Positions 34,160-42,663 of a stretch of 64,000 bases of DNA are shown here, one piece after another. The stretch is from contig CAZQRP010000006.1 in assembly GCA_964596125.1 (NCBI GenBank), positions 69,236 to 133,235 of the forward strand. The letters run 5' to 3'. The translations under genes were made by a program, and so were the position numbers. Numbering within the stretch: position 1 is the first letter of the stretch; each line of letters opens with the position of its first letter. The notes beneath the pieces were generated by a model, which had not been told where the DNA came from, did no database searches, and worked only from the letters and a program-made list of their open reading frames with translations. This stretch comes from CAZQRP01 sp964596125. GTDB lineage: Bacteria > Chloroflexota > Dehalococcoidia > GIF9 > UBA5629.

Positions 34160-35106
34160 TGCCGGTTACCATTCCTTCTTTGAAGTTGAATCTGCCATAG
34201 TTGTTCCGCCAGTTCCTCTATATATGGTCTATTTTCAAGCTTGGTCCGCCACTTCTCCGGTATAGAATCAATCCCCAGATACGCCCCCGAAATAGCACCG
34301 GTCATCGCACCTATGGTATCGGTATCACCGCCAAGGCTGATTGCGTACAGAACAGCTTCGTTAAACGAAAAGGGATGAGACAGGAACGAATATAGCGCCG
34401 TGGGCACCGAATTGAAAGCTTCAATGCCGTTCCCCAGCCCGGCAATAACATCACCTTTAGTAGCTCCCGCCAGGAGCACAGCTATTTTCTCCAGCTTCTG
34501 CCGATACACATCATGGCGGATACAACGGCCCAGCTCGGCTACGACATCCCGAGGCTTAAAGACACCGGCCGGGTCCATACGTACAGCCAGGGCAACAGCA
34601 GAGGCCTGCAAAGCTGCCCCCTCTTTGCCCAGCTCATGACTGTGGGTAATCCGGCTTGACTGGTGAGCTGCCTTTTCCAGCTCGAACAAGTCATCATAAT
34701 AGAAAGCCCCTATCGGGGCGATCCTCATAGCCGAGCCATTGCCGTAGGAACCACCGTGATACAGCAATTCGGCAACCCTGTCCCAGGCCTCCCCTGCCCT
34801 CATCAATCGGAACAGGCGCGGTGGCCCCGGTCCATAGCCGCGCCACGGCTCACGCTCGAAATTCTTCATAAAGGTATATGCCATATGTTCACCGTTAAAA
34901 CCTTTGCTTTCAACTAACGACTCAGCGATACCAATCATCATGTGAGTATCATCGGTATATACCAGGGCTTCTCTCGTATCGGCCATCCTCTCGATTTCCT
35001 CGATCTCAGTCCGGTACCATCCTTCAAAGCCGGCACCCAGGGCATCGCCCACACTGCTGCCGACCAAAGAGCCCAGGAATTTTGACTTTACAACGTCACT
35101 GTCCAT
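34156..35106 (-). CDS. ADP-ribosylglycohydrolase family protein
   Basis: A 316-residue protein with metal-site motifs SVGDALGAGFEGW near 20, VYTDDTHMMIGIAESLV near 50, and SLGGDTDTIGAMTGAISGAYLG near 270. The family (DraG/ARH-like) removes ADP-ribose from proteins or small molecules. The D-D-T-x-M and GDTDT pairs are the binuclear magnesium ligands. It converges on the TGS GTPase with a 4-bp overlap of stops. No ADP-ribosyltransferase is seen in the window. Confidence 0.94.
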   Translation of the reverse strand: MDSDVVKSKFLGSLVGSSVGDALGAGFEGWYRTEIEEIERMADTREALVYTDDTHMMIGIAESLVESKGFNGEHMAYTFMKNFEREPWRGYGPGPPRLFRLMRAGEAWDRVAELLYHGGSYGNGSAMRIAPIGAFYYDDLFELEKAAHQSSRITHSHELGKEGAALQASAVALAVRMDPAGVFKPRDVVAELGRCIRHDVYRQKLEKIAVLLAGATKGDVIAGLGNGIEAFNSVPTALYSFLSHPFSFNEAVLYAISLGGDTDTIGAMTGAISGAYLGIDSIPEKWRTKLENRPYIEELAEQLWQIQLQRRNGNRH

Positions 35107-35170
35107 TTAATCGCCCCACAGCGTGGTCCGGGACTTCCCTTATCAGTCTATTATACACTACCAAACTGTA

Positions 35171-35200
35171 TTGACTTCCCTGTGAAGTGGGCGCTATTCT
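35171..35200 (+). promoter_or_regulatory. Probable promoter of the dehydrogenase-cupin group
   Basis: TTGACT (35171-35176), an 18-bp spacer and TATTCT (35195-35200), followed by a leader of about 60 bases with AAGGAGG just before the ATG at 35266. Confidence 0.5.
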
Positions 35201-35265
35201 ATACAATACCAAGCATACTGTGTTCGCGGAAACCGGCCAGGTACTACAATAATTAAGGAGGAACA

Positions 35266-36159
35266 ATGAACGTAGGTTTTATTGGAACCGGGCATATGGG
35301 AAAGCATATGTCAAGGCATATCCTGGAAGCGGGATATAATCTTGTTGTCCACGATCTGAGGAAGGATGCAGCACTGACTCTAATTGAAAAGGGGGCCAGA
35401 TGGGTGGATAGTCCCAGGACAATGGCGGAGACCTGCCGGATAGTACTATCCTCATTACCGGGACCTCCCGAAGTAGAGGAAGTCGTCTACGGAACAAACG
35501 GGCTCATTCAGGGATGGAAACAGGGAGATATCTATGTAGATATGAGTACCAACCTGCCCACTACCGTCAGGCGGATAGCTGAAGATGCCAGGGCAGTTGG
35601 AGTGGAAGTTTTAGATGCGCCGGTAAGCGGCGGTGAACCCGGCGCCGATGCCGGAACATTGACCATCATGGTAGGTGGCAGGGCTGATACTCTGGAAAAC
35701 GTACGCAAAATTTTGGACACTATGGGCAGCAGGATATTTCATGTCGGAAACGTTGGCTGTGGCAACATTACAAAGCTCGTCAACAACATGATAGCCCTTA
35801 CCTGTAGCGCCATAAACTCTGAAGGCTTTGTGTTGGGGGTAAAAGCAGGAATAGACCCTGAAACGCTTCTGGAGGTCATCAAGGTCAGTACCGGGGACAA
35901 CCGGCTGTTACAACTTTATCCCAGAACAGTCCTTGCGGGTAACTTCAACCCCGGCTTCAGACTTAGCCTCGCCAGCAAAGATATAAACCTGGCCCTTGCG
36001 TTGGGAAAGGAATATGGTGTACCGCTCTTTGTAGGTTCAACCGTCGCACAGAGAATTATCGAAGCCGAAGCCGCAGGACTCGGTGAACAAAGCTCTGAGT
36101 CATTGGTACTTCAGTTAGAAAAATTAGCAGGAGTACAGGTGCGTTCAACGAAAGCATAA
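35266..36159 (+). CDS. 3-hydroxyisobutyrate dehydrogenase-like NAD(P) oxidoreductase
   Basis: A 297-residue beta-hydroxyacid dehydrogenase. Motifs in order: NAD-binding GFIGTGHMGKHMSRHI at the start, substrate loop DAPVSGGEPGADAGTLTIMVGG near 120, catalytic Lys in GNITKLVNN near 170, and KDINLALALGKEYGV near 240. The substrate could be 3-hydroxyisobutyrate, tartronate semialdehyde or a related hydroxyacid; neighbours do not decide. AAGGAGG supports the ATG. A cupin gene follows at 47 bp. Confidence 0.93.
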   Translation: MNVGFIGTGHMGKHMSRHILEAGYNLVVHDLRKDAALTLIEKGARWVDSPRTMAETCRIVLSSLPGPPEVEEVVYGTNGLIQGWKQGDIYVDMSTNLPTTVRRIAEDARAVGVEVLDAPVSGGEPGADAGTLTIMVGGRADTLENVRKILDTMGSRIFHVGNVGCGNITKLVNNMIALTCSAINSEGFVLGVKAGIDPETLLEVIKVSTGDNRLLQLYPRTVLAGNFNPGFRLSLASKDINLALALGKEYGVPLFVGSTVAQRIIEAEAAGLGEQSSESLVLQLEKLAGVQVRSTKA

Positions 36160-36206
36160 ACGAAGCCTGTCTCAAACCACATAGTAAAATAAAAGGAGAA
36201 AGAAAT

Positions 36207-36563
36207 ATGAAAGTTGTGAAGATCAGCGACGTTGAACCAGGGGAGAGCAAAGCCCCGATATTTGAAGGTGGGAAGGTATATTCCCAGCGAATAATTGATG
36301 ACAAGGCAGCCGAAGTAGTGCGAGTGGTAGTGATCAACTTCGAGCCGGGAGCGACAACCGTATTCCATACCCATGATTTTGAACAGGTCTTATATGTTAT
36401 TGCCGGGAAAGGGAGGGTTGCTACAGAGAACGAGGAGCATATTGTATTGCCCAGCACGATTGTATTCTTCCCCAAGGGTGAGCGTCACCTGCACGGAGCG
36501 ACTGCGGATACTTCTTTCACGCAGCTTACTATGACTAATGAGGGCGCAGTTAAAAAAGGCTAG
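36207..36563 (+). CDS. Small cupin-domain protein
   Basis: A 118-residue single cupin with PGATTVFHTHDFEQVLYVIAGKG (metal ligands His-His-Glu) and FPKGERHLHGA (third His) in the usual order. The family covers isomerases, dioxygenases and storage-like folds, so activity is not assigned. It is probably co-transcribed with the dehydrogenase 47 bp upstream. AAAGGAG precedes the ATG at 36207. Confidence 0.9.
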   Translation: MKVVKISDVEPGESKAPIFEGGKVYSQRIIDDKAAEVVRVVVINFEPGATTVFHTHDFEQVLYVIAGKGRVATENEEHIVLPSTIVFFPKGERHLHGATADTSFTQLTMTNEGAVKKG

Positions 36564-36691
36564 TTGTGTCTATTCCCGAATCTGGCTGCTATCTCTTTCG
36601 CCGACGGCTTACAAGAGAAACTCTCGTAACCATCGGTTAGTTTGCAGGTTACCCTGAGCCAATGATTTTCTAACAAACAATACTATTAGTA

Positions 36692-37567
36692 ATGAATCCG
36701 AAAATAGCTGAAAAAATCAATGAAATCAAAAATGACAGGCTTCACGGCGCCGGCTGGATGTCAAGGGAAGCCATCAATACCCTGAATCTGGCAGTAATAG
36801 AGAGCGGGGCTGAAACCGTTGACGTATTTGTGGATGAAATGAAAATGGTTGCCGCGGAAATCATGGCAGCCAGACCAAGCATGATTTCAATACCCAATTA
36901 TATTTCCCGGCTTATGCATGATATTATCCTGAGTTCTCAGTGCCAGCAACAGTTGGGTTCGCTCAAGAATTTTGCTCAGACCAGAGCAAACGAGTTAATC
37001 ACGTTTTCCCGGCAAGCGGCTGCAAAAGCCGCAGAATACGGAGCTGAAATAATCGGCGATAAGGACACGGTAATGACCTGCAGCTACAGCTCAACGGTAT
37101 GCCAGACGTTCGAAATAGCTAAAAATAAAGGCATCCAATTTCGGGTTATTATTGCCGAGTCACAGTATAAAGGCAAATTCTATGGGAAGATCAGTGCCGG
37201 GCAAATCAGTCGGCACCGTATTCCGGTAACAGTAGTACACGACAAAGATATCCATCACCATGTAGCTGAGGCTACCGAGGCTTTAGTAGGTGCTGATACC
37301 GTTCTGTCCGACGGCTCTGTTATAAACGGCACACCAACATACAGACTGGCCCGGGCGGCATCACGCGCGAATATTCCTTTTTACTCTGTTTGCGAAACCG
37401 TCAAGTTTGATACCAGAAACCGGCAGGACAAACAGCCAGGACCGGAACCAGGCTTTGTTAAGACTCCTTCCGACATGATAACAGGAATAATTACCGAAGC
37501 TGGTATACTAAAACCGGACCAGGTCAAACTATATGGCAGAGATATAACCTTTCCCGGTTCGAGATAG
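36692..37567 (+). CDS. eIF-2B alpha/beta/delta-like sugar-phosphate isomerase
   Basis: A 291-residue protein of the eIF2B/ribose-1,5-bisphosphate isomerase/MtnA superfamily: CSYSSTVCQTFEIAKNKG near 131, VIIAESQYKG near 152, and GADTVLSDGSVINGTPTYRLARAA near 210, the catalytic and ligand-binding block. Bacterial relatives isomerise ribose-1,5-bisphosphate or methylthioribose-1-phosphate. The start lacks a good ribosome site. No RuBisCO or methionine-salvage neighbour was found. Confidence 0.9.
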   Translation: MNPKIAEKINEIKNDRLHGAGWMSREAINTLNLAVIESGAETVDVFVDEMKMVAAEIMAARPSMISIPNYISRLMHDIILSSQCQQQLGSLKNFAQTRANELITFSRQAAAKAAEYGAEIIGDKDTVMTCSYSSTVCQTFEIAKNKGIQFRVIIAESQYKGKFYGKISAGQISRHRIPVTVVHDKDIHHHVAEATEALVGADTVLSDGSVINGTPTYRLARAASRANIPFYSVCETVKFDTRNRQDKQPGPEPGFVKTPSDMITGIITEAGILKPDQVKLYGRDITFPGSR

Positions 37568-37683
37568 ACCACGGCAATTTGATGTTCTTAACTTCAGCAA
37601 AACACAAGGACCGCGAAAAAACATTCGAAATTACTAATGGTCGAGCAACTAAAGAACTAATTCGAATCAGGGGGTAGAGAACA

Positions 37684-38457
37684 TTGGTAAAAGTCATCGA
37701 TACACATGCTCACCTCGATGAACTGGAAGACCTTGAGACAGCACTCAGTAAAGCGAAAGAGGCTGGAGTCGAAGCTATTTTAGCAGTAGGCTCCAATCAC
37801 CAGTCAAACCAGAAAGTCCTGGAAATCAGTAAACGATATCCCTCATTCGTTTATGCTGCTCTGGGACTGCATCCCTGGGAAATAGGTAATGTAGAGCCCG
37901 CTCAAATCGATTATATTGTAACATCCATCGATGAAAGCGCACCTTATAGTACAGCCATAGGAGAAATAGGTCTGGACTATGATAAAAGAGTTATTAAAAG
38001 GGCCCCGAAAGAGCTGCAAAAGGAAGTCTTAGAACGAATCCTGGAAGTAGCTGTACAACATAAGAAGCCGGTATCAATTCACAGCCGCTACTCCTGGAAA
38101 GACTGCTTTGACCTGGTAAGGAGAGCCGGAATTGAAAAAGCCGTATTTCACTGGTTCACCGGTTTTTCCAGCGTACTCAGGGATATACTGGATGCCGGTT
38201 ACTATATTTCCTGTACGCCCGCCGCAGAATACCATGAGGAGCACAGACGGGCTATCAAAGAGGCACCGTCAGACAGGTTGCTTCTGGAGACAGACTGCCC
38301 GGTTGTATACGGCCGGGAAACCAGATATCGTTCTCGACCTTCAGACGTCCTGCGAAGTTTGAAAGCTGCTGCCGCCCTTAAGCGTACCACGGAGGATATT
38401 ATTGCCGCACAAACCACCGACAATGCTGTACGCCTCTTTGAAATTGCGCCTGTCTAA
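37684..38457 (+). CDS. TatD-family metal-dependent hydrolase
   Basis: A 257-residue TatD/YcfH-like protein. The metal ligands are THAHLDE (HxH at 7-9), GEIGLDYDK (Glu near 98), IHSRYSW (His near 138), FHWFTG (His near 158) and LLETDCP (Asp near 202). The family includes 3'-5' exonucleases and other nucleic-acid hydrolases. The start is TTG, with AGGGGGTAG 9 nt upstream. It is a lone gene in a co-oriented run. Confidence 0.92.
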   Translation: MVKVIDTHAHLDELEDLETALSKAKEAGVEAILAVGSNHQSNQKVLEISKRYPSFVYAALGLHPWEIGNVEPAQIDYIVTSIDESAPYSTAIGEIGLDYDKRVIKRAPKELQKEVLERILEVAVQHKKPVSIHSRYSWKDCFDLVRRAGIEKAVFHWFTGFSSVLRDILDAGYYISCTPAAEYHEEHRRAIKEAPSDRLLLETDCPVVYGRETRYRSRPSDVLRSLKAAAALKRTTEDIIAAQTTDNAVRLFEIAPV

Positions 38458-38544
38458 CTATTCCGTGGGCACAAAGACATTCCTCAAAACTCACAGTTGC
38501 AGACTCCACAGGTACAGCACATTTACTGTATTTTTATAATTAAA

Positions 38545-38573
38545 TTGCCCAGTCAATAGAAAAAGAGTAAAAT
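38545..38573 (+). promoter_or_regulatory. Probable promoter of the nucleotidyltransferase gene
   Basis: TTGCCC (38545-38550), a 17-bp spacer and TAAAAT (38568-38573). The ATG at 38608 has no strong ribosome site, so a short leader is likely. Confidence 0.5.
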
Positions 38574-38607
38574 AACCACTAATGTTTAAGCATAAATCAC
38601 AAGACCA

Positions 38608-39651
38608 ATGAAAGCAGTCATTCTGGTTGGTGGTGAAGGTACCAGACTACGTCCACTCACACATACAACGGTCAAAGCCATGGTGCCTGTCTTGAATAAG
38701 CCGTTCATCCAATATTTGATCCATTATCTAAACAAGCACAATATTTTTGACGTTATATTAGCCATGGGCTACAGACCTGACCTTATCAGGAATTACTTCA
38801 ATGAAGTCGTCAATCCGGATACCAGGTTGTTCTACAGTGTTGAACAGGTCCCGCTTGGCACTGCCGGTGCGGTAAAAAACGCCGAACAATATATTGATAG
38901 GGACGAGAGGTTTTTTGTTATCAACGGTGATATCTTCACCGATATCGACCTTACCGACATGCTCAGTTTTCACAGGGATAAAAACGCCAGAGTCACTATC
39001 GCTCTGACCCCGGTAGATGATCCAACACAATTCGGTGTCGTTGAAACCGACCGGCAGCAGCGAATATTTCGCTTTACAGAAAAACCCAGCCGTGAAGAAG
39101 CCGCCGGCAACCTGATAAACGCCGGCATATATATAGTCGAACCTGAAATCATGGAGCGTATTCCACGAGGCCAGCGTTTCATGTTCGAACTTGATGTGTT
39201 CCCAAAGGTCCTGGCCGATGGAGAACCTGTCTATGGTTATAGTACCGGTGCCTACTGGATAGACATGGGAACTCCTGCAAAATATCGACAGCTAAATGCT
39301 GATCTCCTCCTCGGCAAATGCTCTCTGATTGACTCCCGAATCGAGAACATCGATATAGATAAACAAAGCTCCGTCCATCCTGAAGCCAGGCTTACAGGGC
39401 CGGTAATCATTGACAGAGGTTGTACAATCAGTAAGGGTGTTCAACTCAAGGGACCACTGGTAATCGGTCCGGAGTGTACCATACATGACGATGCAATCTT
39501 AGAAGGCTCGATATTATGGCAAAAGGTGCAGGTAGGTGAGCGGGCAGTTGTAAAGAACTGTATTATTGCCAGCGATAGTTATATCGAGAATGATAGTAAC
39601 ATAGAGAATACTATTATCACCAGAAACACAACTGAGTACCAGTCAACATAA
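38608..39651 (+). CDS. Sugar-1-phosphate nucleotidyltransferase (mannose-1-phosphate guanylyltransferase-like)
   Basis: A 347-residue enzyme. The N-terminal pyrophosphorylase domain has GGEGTRLRPLT and VKAMVPVLNKPFI, GDIFTDID (the metal Asp, near 110) and the sugar-binding GAYWIDMGTPAKY near 215. The last 110 residues form a left-handed beta-helix of hexapeptide repeats (RLTGPVIIDRGCTISKGVQL). Likely products are GDP-mannose or another NDP-sugar for glycans. The layout fits the archaeal/bacterial two-domain GMP type. Confidence 0.92.
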   Translation: MKAVILVGGEGTRLRPLTHTTVKAMVPVLNKPFIQYLIHYLNKHNIFDVILAMGYRPDLIRNYFNEVVNPDTRLFYSVEQVPLGTAGAVKNAEQYIDRDERFFVINGDIFTDIDLTDMLSFHRDKNARVTIALTPVDDPTQFGVVETDRQQRIFRFTEKPSREEAAGNLINAGIYIVEPEIMERIPRGQRFMFELDVFPKVLADGEPVYGYSTGAYWIDMGTPAKYRQLNADLLLGKCSLIDSRIENIDIDKQSSVHPEARLTGPVIIDRGCTISKGVQLKGPLVIGPECTIHDDAILEGSILWQKVQVGERAVVKNCIIASDSYIENDSNIENTIITRNTTEYQST

Positions 39652-39686
39652 ATAGACCGATATAATAAACATAGGAGGCAAAAACG

Positions 39687-40019
39687 ATGTCCGAAGATAT
39701 AATTACAGTAGACCAGGACAGCTTTCAAAAAACCGTCCTGGAATCACAAAAACCGGTGCTGGTCGATTTCTGGGCGCCATGGTGCGGGCCATGCCGTGCG
39801 GTTGCCCCCATTGTCGAAGAGCTCGCTAAAGAATATAGTGGCAAGGCAGGATTCGCCAAGGTAAACGTGGATGACTCTCCATTCGTCGCTTCCAGTTATG
39901 GCATTATGAGCATCCCCACCATCATGATCTTTAAAAACGGAAAGCCAGCAGAGCAGGTAATCGGCTATAAGCCGAAGGATGAGCTTAAGAAACTGCTGGA
40001 TAACACGTTGACACAATAA
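39687..40019 (+). CDS. trxA: Thioredoxin
   Basis: A 110-residue thioredoxin with the full active site WAPWCGPCRAVAP and the cis-Pro region SIPTIMIFKNGKPAEQVIG. It reduces cytoplasmic protein disulfides and here probably feeds electrons to the membrane protein made by the gene 9 bp downstream. AGGAGG precedes the ATG. It is followed by ccdA- and tlpA-like genes in one transcript. Confidence 0.96.
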   Translation: MSEDIITVDQDSFQKTVLESQKPVLVDFWAPWCGPCRAVAPIVEELAKEYSGKAGFAKVNVDDSPFVASSYGIMSIPTIMIFKNGKPAEQVIGYKPKDELKKLLDNTLTQ

Positions 40020-40027
40020 AGGAATAC

Positions 40028-40723
40028 GTGACAGAAGAAGTTTCCTATATAGTCGCCTTTAGCGCGGGAATGCTTTCCTTCTTTTCTCCCTGTGTCCTTC
40101 CCCTCGTACCAGCTTATATAGCCAACCTGGCCGGTGCCACTGCTATTGACAATAAAATAAGAAAAAGCTACGTACCGGCTTTATTACACAGCCTCAGCTT
40201 TGTCATTGGTTTTTCTTTCATCTTTATCGCACTGGGAGCTTCAGTCGGTCTGATCGGCACATCCTTGACCGCCCACTCAAATCTCCTGCGTCAAATAGCT
40301 GGCGGTTTGATAATAGTATTCGGAATATTCCTCGTCGCATCCTACAAATTGCCCTGGCTTAACTATGAAAAACGCCTGAACTTCAATACGGCACGTAATC
40401 CTGGCTACATCCGCTCGGTTCTGATCGGTGGTGCCTTTGCCTTCGGCTGGACTCCCTGCGTCGGTCCCATACTGGGTACCATTTTAGCCTTAGCATGGAG
40501 CTCACATGACGTATGGCAAGGCACTTTATTATTAGTCATCTATTCACTGGGCCTGGGCATTCCCTTCATTTTGATCGGCCTGGCCTGGGGTGCAATCATG
40601 CCACTGTGGAAAAGTATAAACCGACACCTGGGCGTTATTTCTATAATAAGCGGACTCTTACTTATAGCCGTTGGAATACTTATGCTTACCGGGCATATAA
40701 TGTTGCTCGGTAAATTTGCTTAG
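40028..40723 (+). CDS. ccdA: CcdA/DsbD-type thiol-disulfide membrane transporter
   Basis: A 231-residue protein with six membrane helices. Each half has the signature Pro-Cys: FFSPCVLPLVPAY near 25 and GWTPCVGPILGTIL near 139. CcdA passes electrons from cytoplasmic thioredoxin to outside. The GTG start overlaps no gene, but is 9 bp after trxA, so coupling is strong. The external acceptor is probably the lipoprotein encoded next. Confidence 0.95.
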   Translation: MTEEVSYIVAFSAGMLSFFSPCVLPLVPAYIANLAGATAIDNKIRKSYVPALLHSLSFVIGFSFIFIALGASVGLIGTSLTAHSNLLRQIAGGLIIVFGIFLVASYKLPWLNYEKRLNFNTARNPGYIRSVLIGGAFAFGWTPCVGPILGTILALAWSSHDVWQGTLLLVIYSLGLGIPFILIGLAWGAIMPLWKSINRHLGVISIISGLLLIAVGILMLTGHIMLLGKFA

Positions 40724-40759
40724 AGATAGAATTTCTCAGTGAAAGGAGCACGTGCTCAC

Positions 40760-41257
40760 ATGAAAACAAAATTATTGTTGGTACTGATTATCATTTCATC
40801 TATAGCTTTCATACTACCTGGCTGTTCAAAGTCCTGCCCTGATATAGGGAGCAGCGCTCCTGATTTCACCCTGGAAACAACAGACGGAGGGAGCTTGAGT
40901 CTGAGTGACTTCCAAGGTAAAATCGTGATACTCAACTTCTGGGCAACCTGGTGCGTTCCATGCCAGTCCGAAATGCCCCATTTTCAGGCAGTCCATAATG
41001 AACATTCAGGCAAAGGAGTTGCTCTACTGAGCATCGATATCCAGGAAAGTCCTTCACAAGTAAAGGAATTTGCTGACAGCAATGGATTGACTTTCCCCTT
41101 GCTGCTTGATCGACAGGCGGAAGTCGCTCAAAAATACTGTCTGCCATCAGCCCTGCCCATTACCCTATTTATCGATGCTGAAGGCATCATCAGAGCCAGA
41201 AAAGTTGGTGCTTTCCGAAATAAAGGGGAAATAGAGAGCCTGATCGACGCGCTATAA
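40760..41257 (+). CDS. TlpA/ResA-like thiol-disulfide oxidoreductase lipoprotein
   Basis: About 165 residues. A lipoprotein signal ends LPGCSKSC (lipidated Cys near 23 of this start). The mature thioredoxin-like domain has FWATWCVPCQSEMPHF and LPITLFIDAEG, the ResA/TlpA pattern. It should keep external cysteines, such as those of cytochrome c heme sites, reduced with electrons from CcdA. ATG 40760 is preferred to GTG 40739 because AGGAG lies 10 nt upstream and the signal peptide is well formed from there. No cytochrome c gene is in the window. Confidence 0.92.
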   Translation: MKTKLLLVLIIISSIAFILPGCSKSCPDIGSSAPDFTLETTDGGSLSLSDFQGKIVILNFWATWCVPCQSEMPHFQAVHNEHSGKGVALLSIDIQESPSQVKEFADSNGLTFPLLLDRQAEVAQKYCLPSALPITLFIDAEGIIRARKVGAFRNKGEIESLIDAL

Positions 41258-41408
41258 TTGTTCTCACAGGTGGTTGTGAAACTTAGCCTTATACCAGCAG
41301 GTCTGGCACAATATTCTCTCGATAGTGAATTTGGAAGCAGACAGGAAAGACAACGCTTAATTACTAAATTAAGAAGGATTCAGCCGGTAACTATTCAAGA
41401 CCTGAAAC

Positions 41409-42656
41409 TTACAGGTTAATAACATCGGAAGGCTGGTCCAGAGCTAAAAACATCAGCATATAATTCCTGAGGTGGCTGGTTATCAGAAAGTTCTGCCGTA
41501 CATGTTCCCTACCATTCCGTCCCAGACGCTCAGCGAGTTCAGGATTACTGAGCAATTGCCGTAGATCAAAGGCAGCTCCCTCTACCGAATAACATAAAAG
41601 GCCTGTAAACCTGTTTTTAATCTGGAGCGGTATACCACCAACTGCCGAGGCCACCACCGGTTTGGCCTTCCACAAGGCTTCACTTATGGTAAGACCAAAA
41701 CCTTCTTTCAGTGACTTCTGTATGATTACCGTGGCAGCTCGTTGTAGCGCATTTATCTCCATATCACTTTCAGGTGGTATCAATAGAACATGAATATCGC
41801 TATCCCCTTCTGCTCTTTTTCTCACTTGCTTTAACACCAGGGTAGACTCAGGATCATCGTTTGCTGTACCACCGGCCAGGACAAGCTGACAGTCTATGTT
41901 TTTTCTCACCAGCTTGAACGCCTCTATTACACCAAGAGGGTCTTTGAACCGATCGAAACGCGAAATCTGGACAATCATAGGCTTGTCCGAAGTAAGGCCG
42001 TACTTTGTCAGAACGGACTCTATCGTTCCAGTGTCAAGTTCCCTGTTCTTATCGCTCAACGGGTCTATAGACGGTGTAATTAAAAACTGGCGCAAAGGTA
42101 ATTGCTGGGAAAAGTTAGGTGACGAGAAAACGGCTGCATCATAATCGACAACAAAACTCCTCAGAAATTTCCATACCTTGCTATTAGGTTTCGATATATC
42201 TATATGACATCTCCATACCCATTTCCTACCAATTTCCTTTTTCCTGGCTATTAAACCTACCGGCTGCGGATCATGTATAAATAAGATATCTCCAAAAAGC
42301 CTCAACTCTTCCAGGTTCCGTTTAGTTATCTCGGAGAATACTGCAAAATCAGCAGACGAAATTTTCTCATTCTTACCATGCAGAGCATTGTGGAATTTCT
42401 TGGTCACTTCGAAGAACTCGTCATTTCCCTGAATAACATCCCACCTGGCATCGACACCCAATTGGTTAAGCAGCGGCACCATATGTTCCAGAATCTCCGA
42501 GACCCCACCACCAACGAAGGTCGAGTTAACATTCTGAATAACTTTTCCCGACAACTCATCAGCCAGTATCCTCAATTCTTCAAGGACACTCCTGCCGACC
42601 ACTGGCTCATAGTCACGCACCCGGCTTCTGGATTGCAGATACACTTCGTCTACCAA
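41409..42656 (-). CDS. treT: Trehalose glycosyltransferring synthase, TreT-like GT4
   Basis: A 415-residue GT4 glycosyltransferase. The N-terminus GKVIQNVNSTFVGGGVSEIL, FIHDPQPVGLIA near 120, and the C-terminal KEGFGLTISEALWKAKPVVASAVGGIPLQI are the TreT pattern; TreT joins NDP-glucose and free glucose to trehalose. It is last in an operon after mscS, otsB and otsA, with an 8-bp gap to mscS. Having OtsAB and TreT together gives two routes to one osmolyte, or the enzyme has another acceptor. Confidence 0.92.
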   Translation of the reverse strand: MVDEVYLQSRSRVRDYEPVVGRSVLEELRILADELSGKVIQNVNSTFVGGGVSEILEHMVPLLNQLGVDARWDVIQGNDEFFEVTKKFHNALHGKNEKISSADFAVFSEITKRNLEELRLFGDILFIHDPQPVGLIARKKEIGRKWVWRCHIDISKPNSKVWKFLRSFVVDYDAAVFSSPNFSQQLPLRQFLITPSIDPLSDKNRELDTGTIESVLTKYGLTSDKPMIVQISRFDRFKDPLGVIEAFKLVRKNIDCQLVLAGGTANDDPESTLVLKQVRKRAEGDSDIHVLLIPPESDMEINALQRAATVIIQKSLKEGFGLTISEALWKAKPVVASAVGGIPLQIKNRFTGLLCYSVEGAAFDLRQLLSNPELAERLGRNGREHVRQNFLITSHLRNYMLMFLALDQPSDVINL

Positions 42657-42663
42657 TTCTTAC

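Noticed and set aside
37620..37680. TTCGAATC resembling a tRNA T-arm
   Set aside because: No acceptor or anticodon stem could be built around it; it is the leader of the TatD gene.
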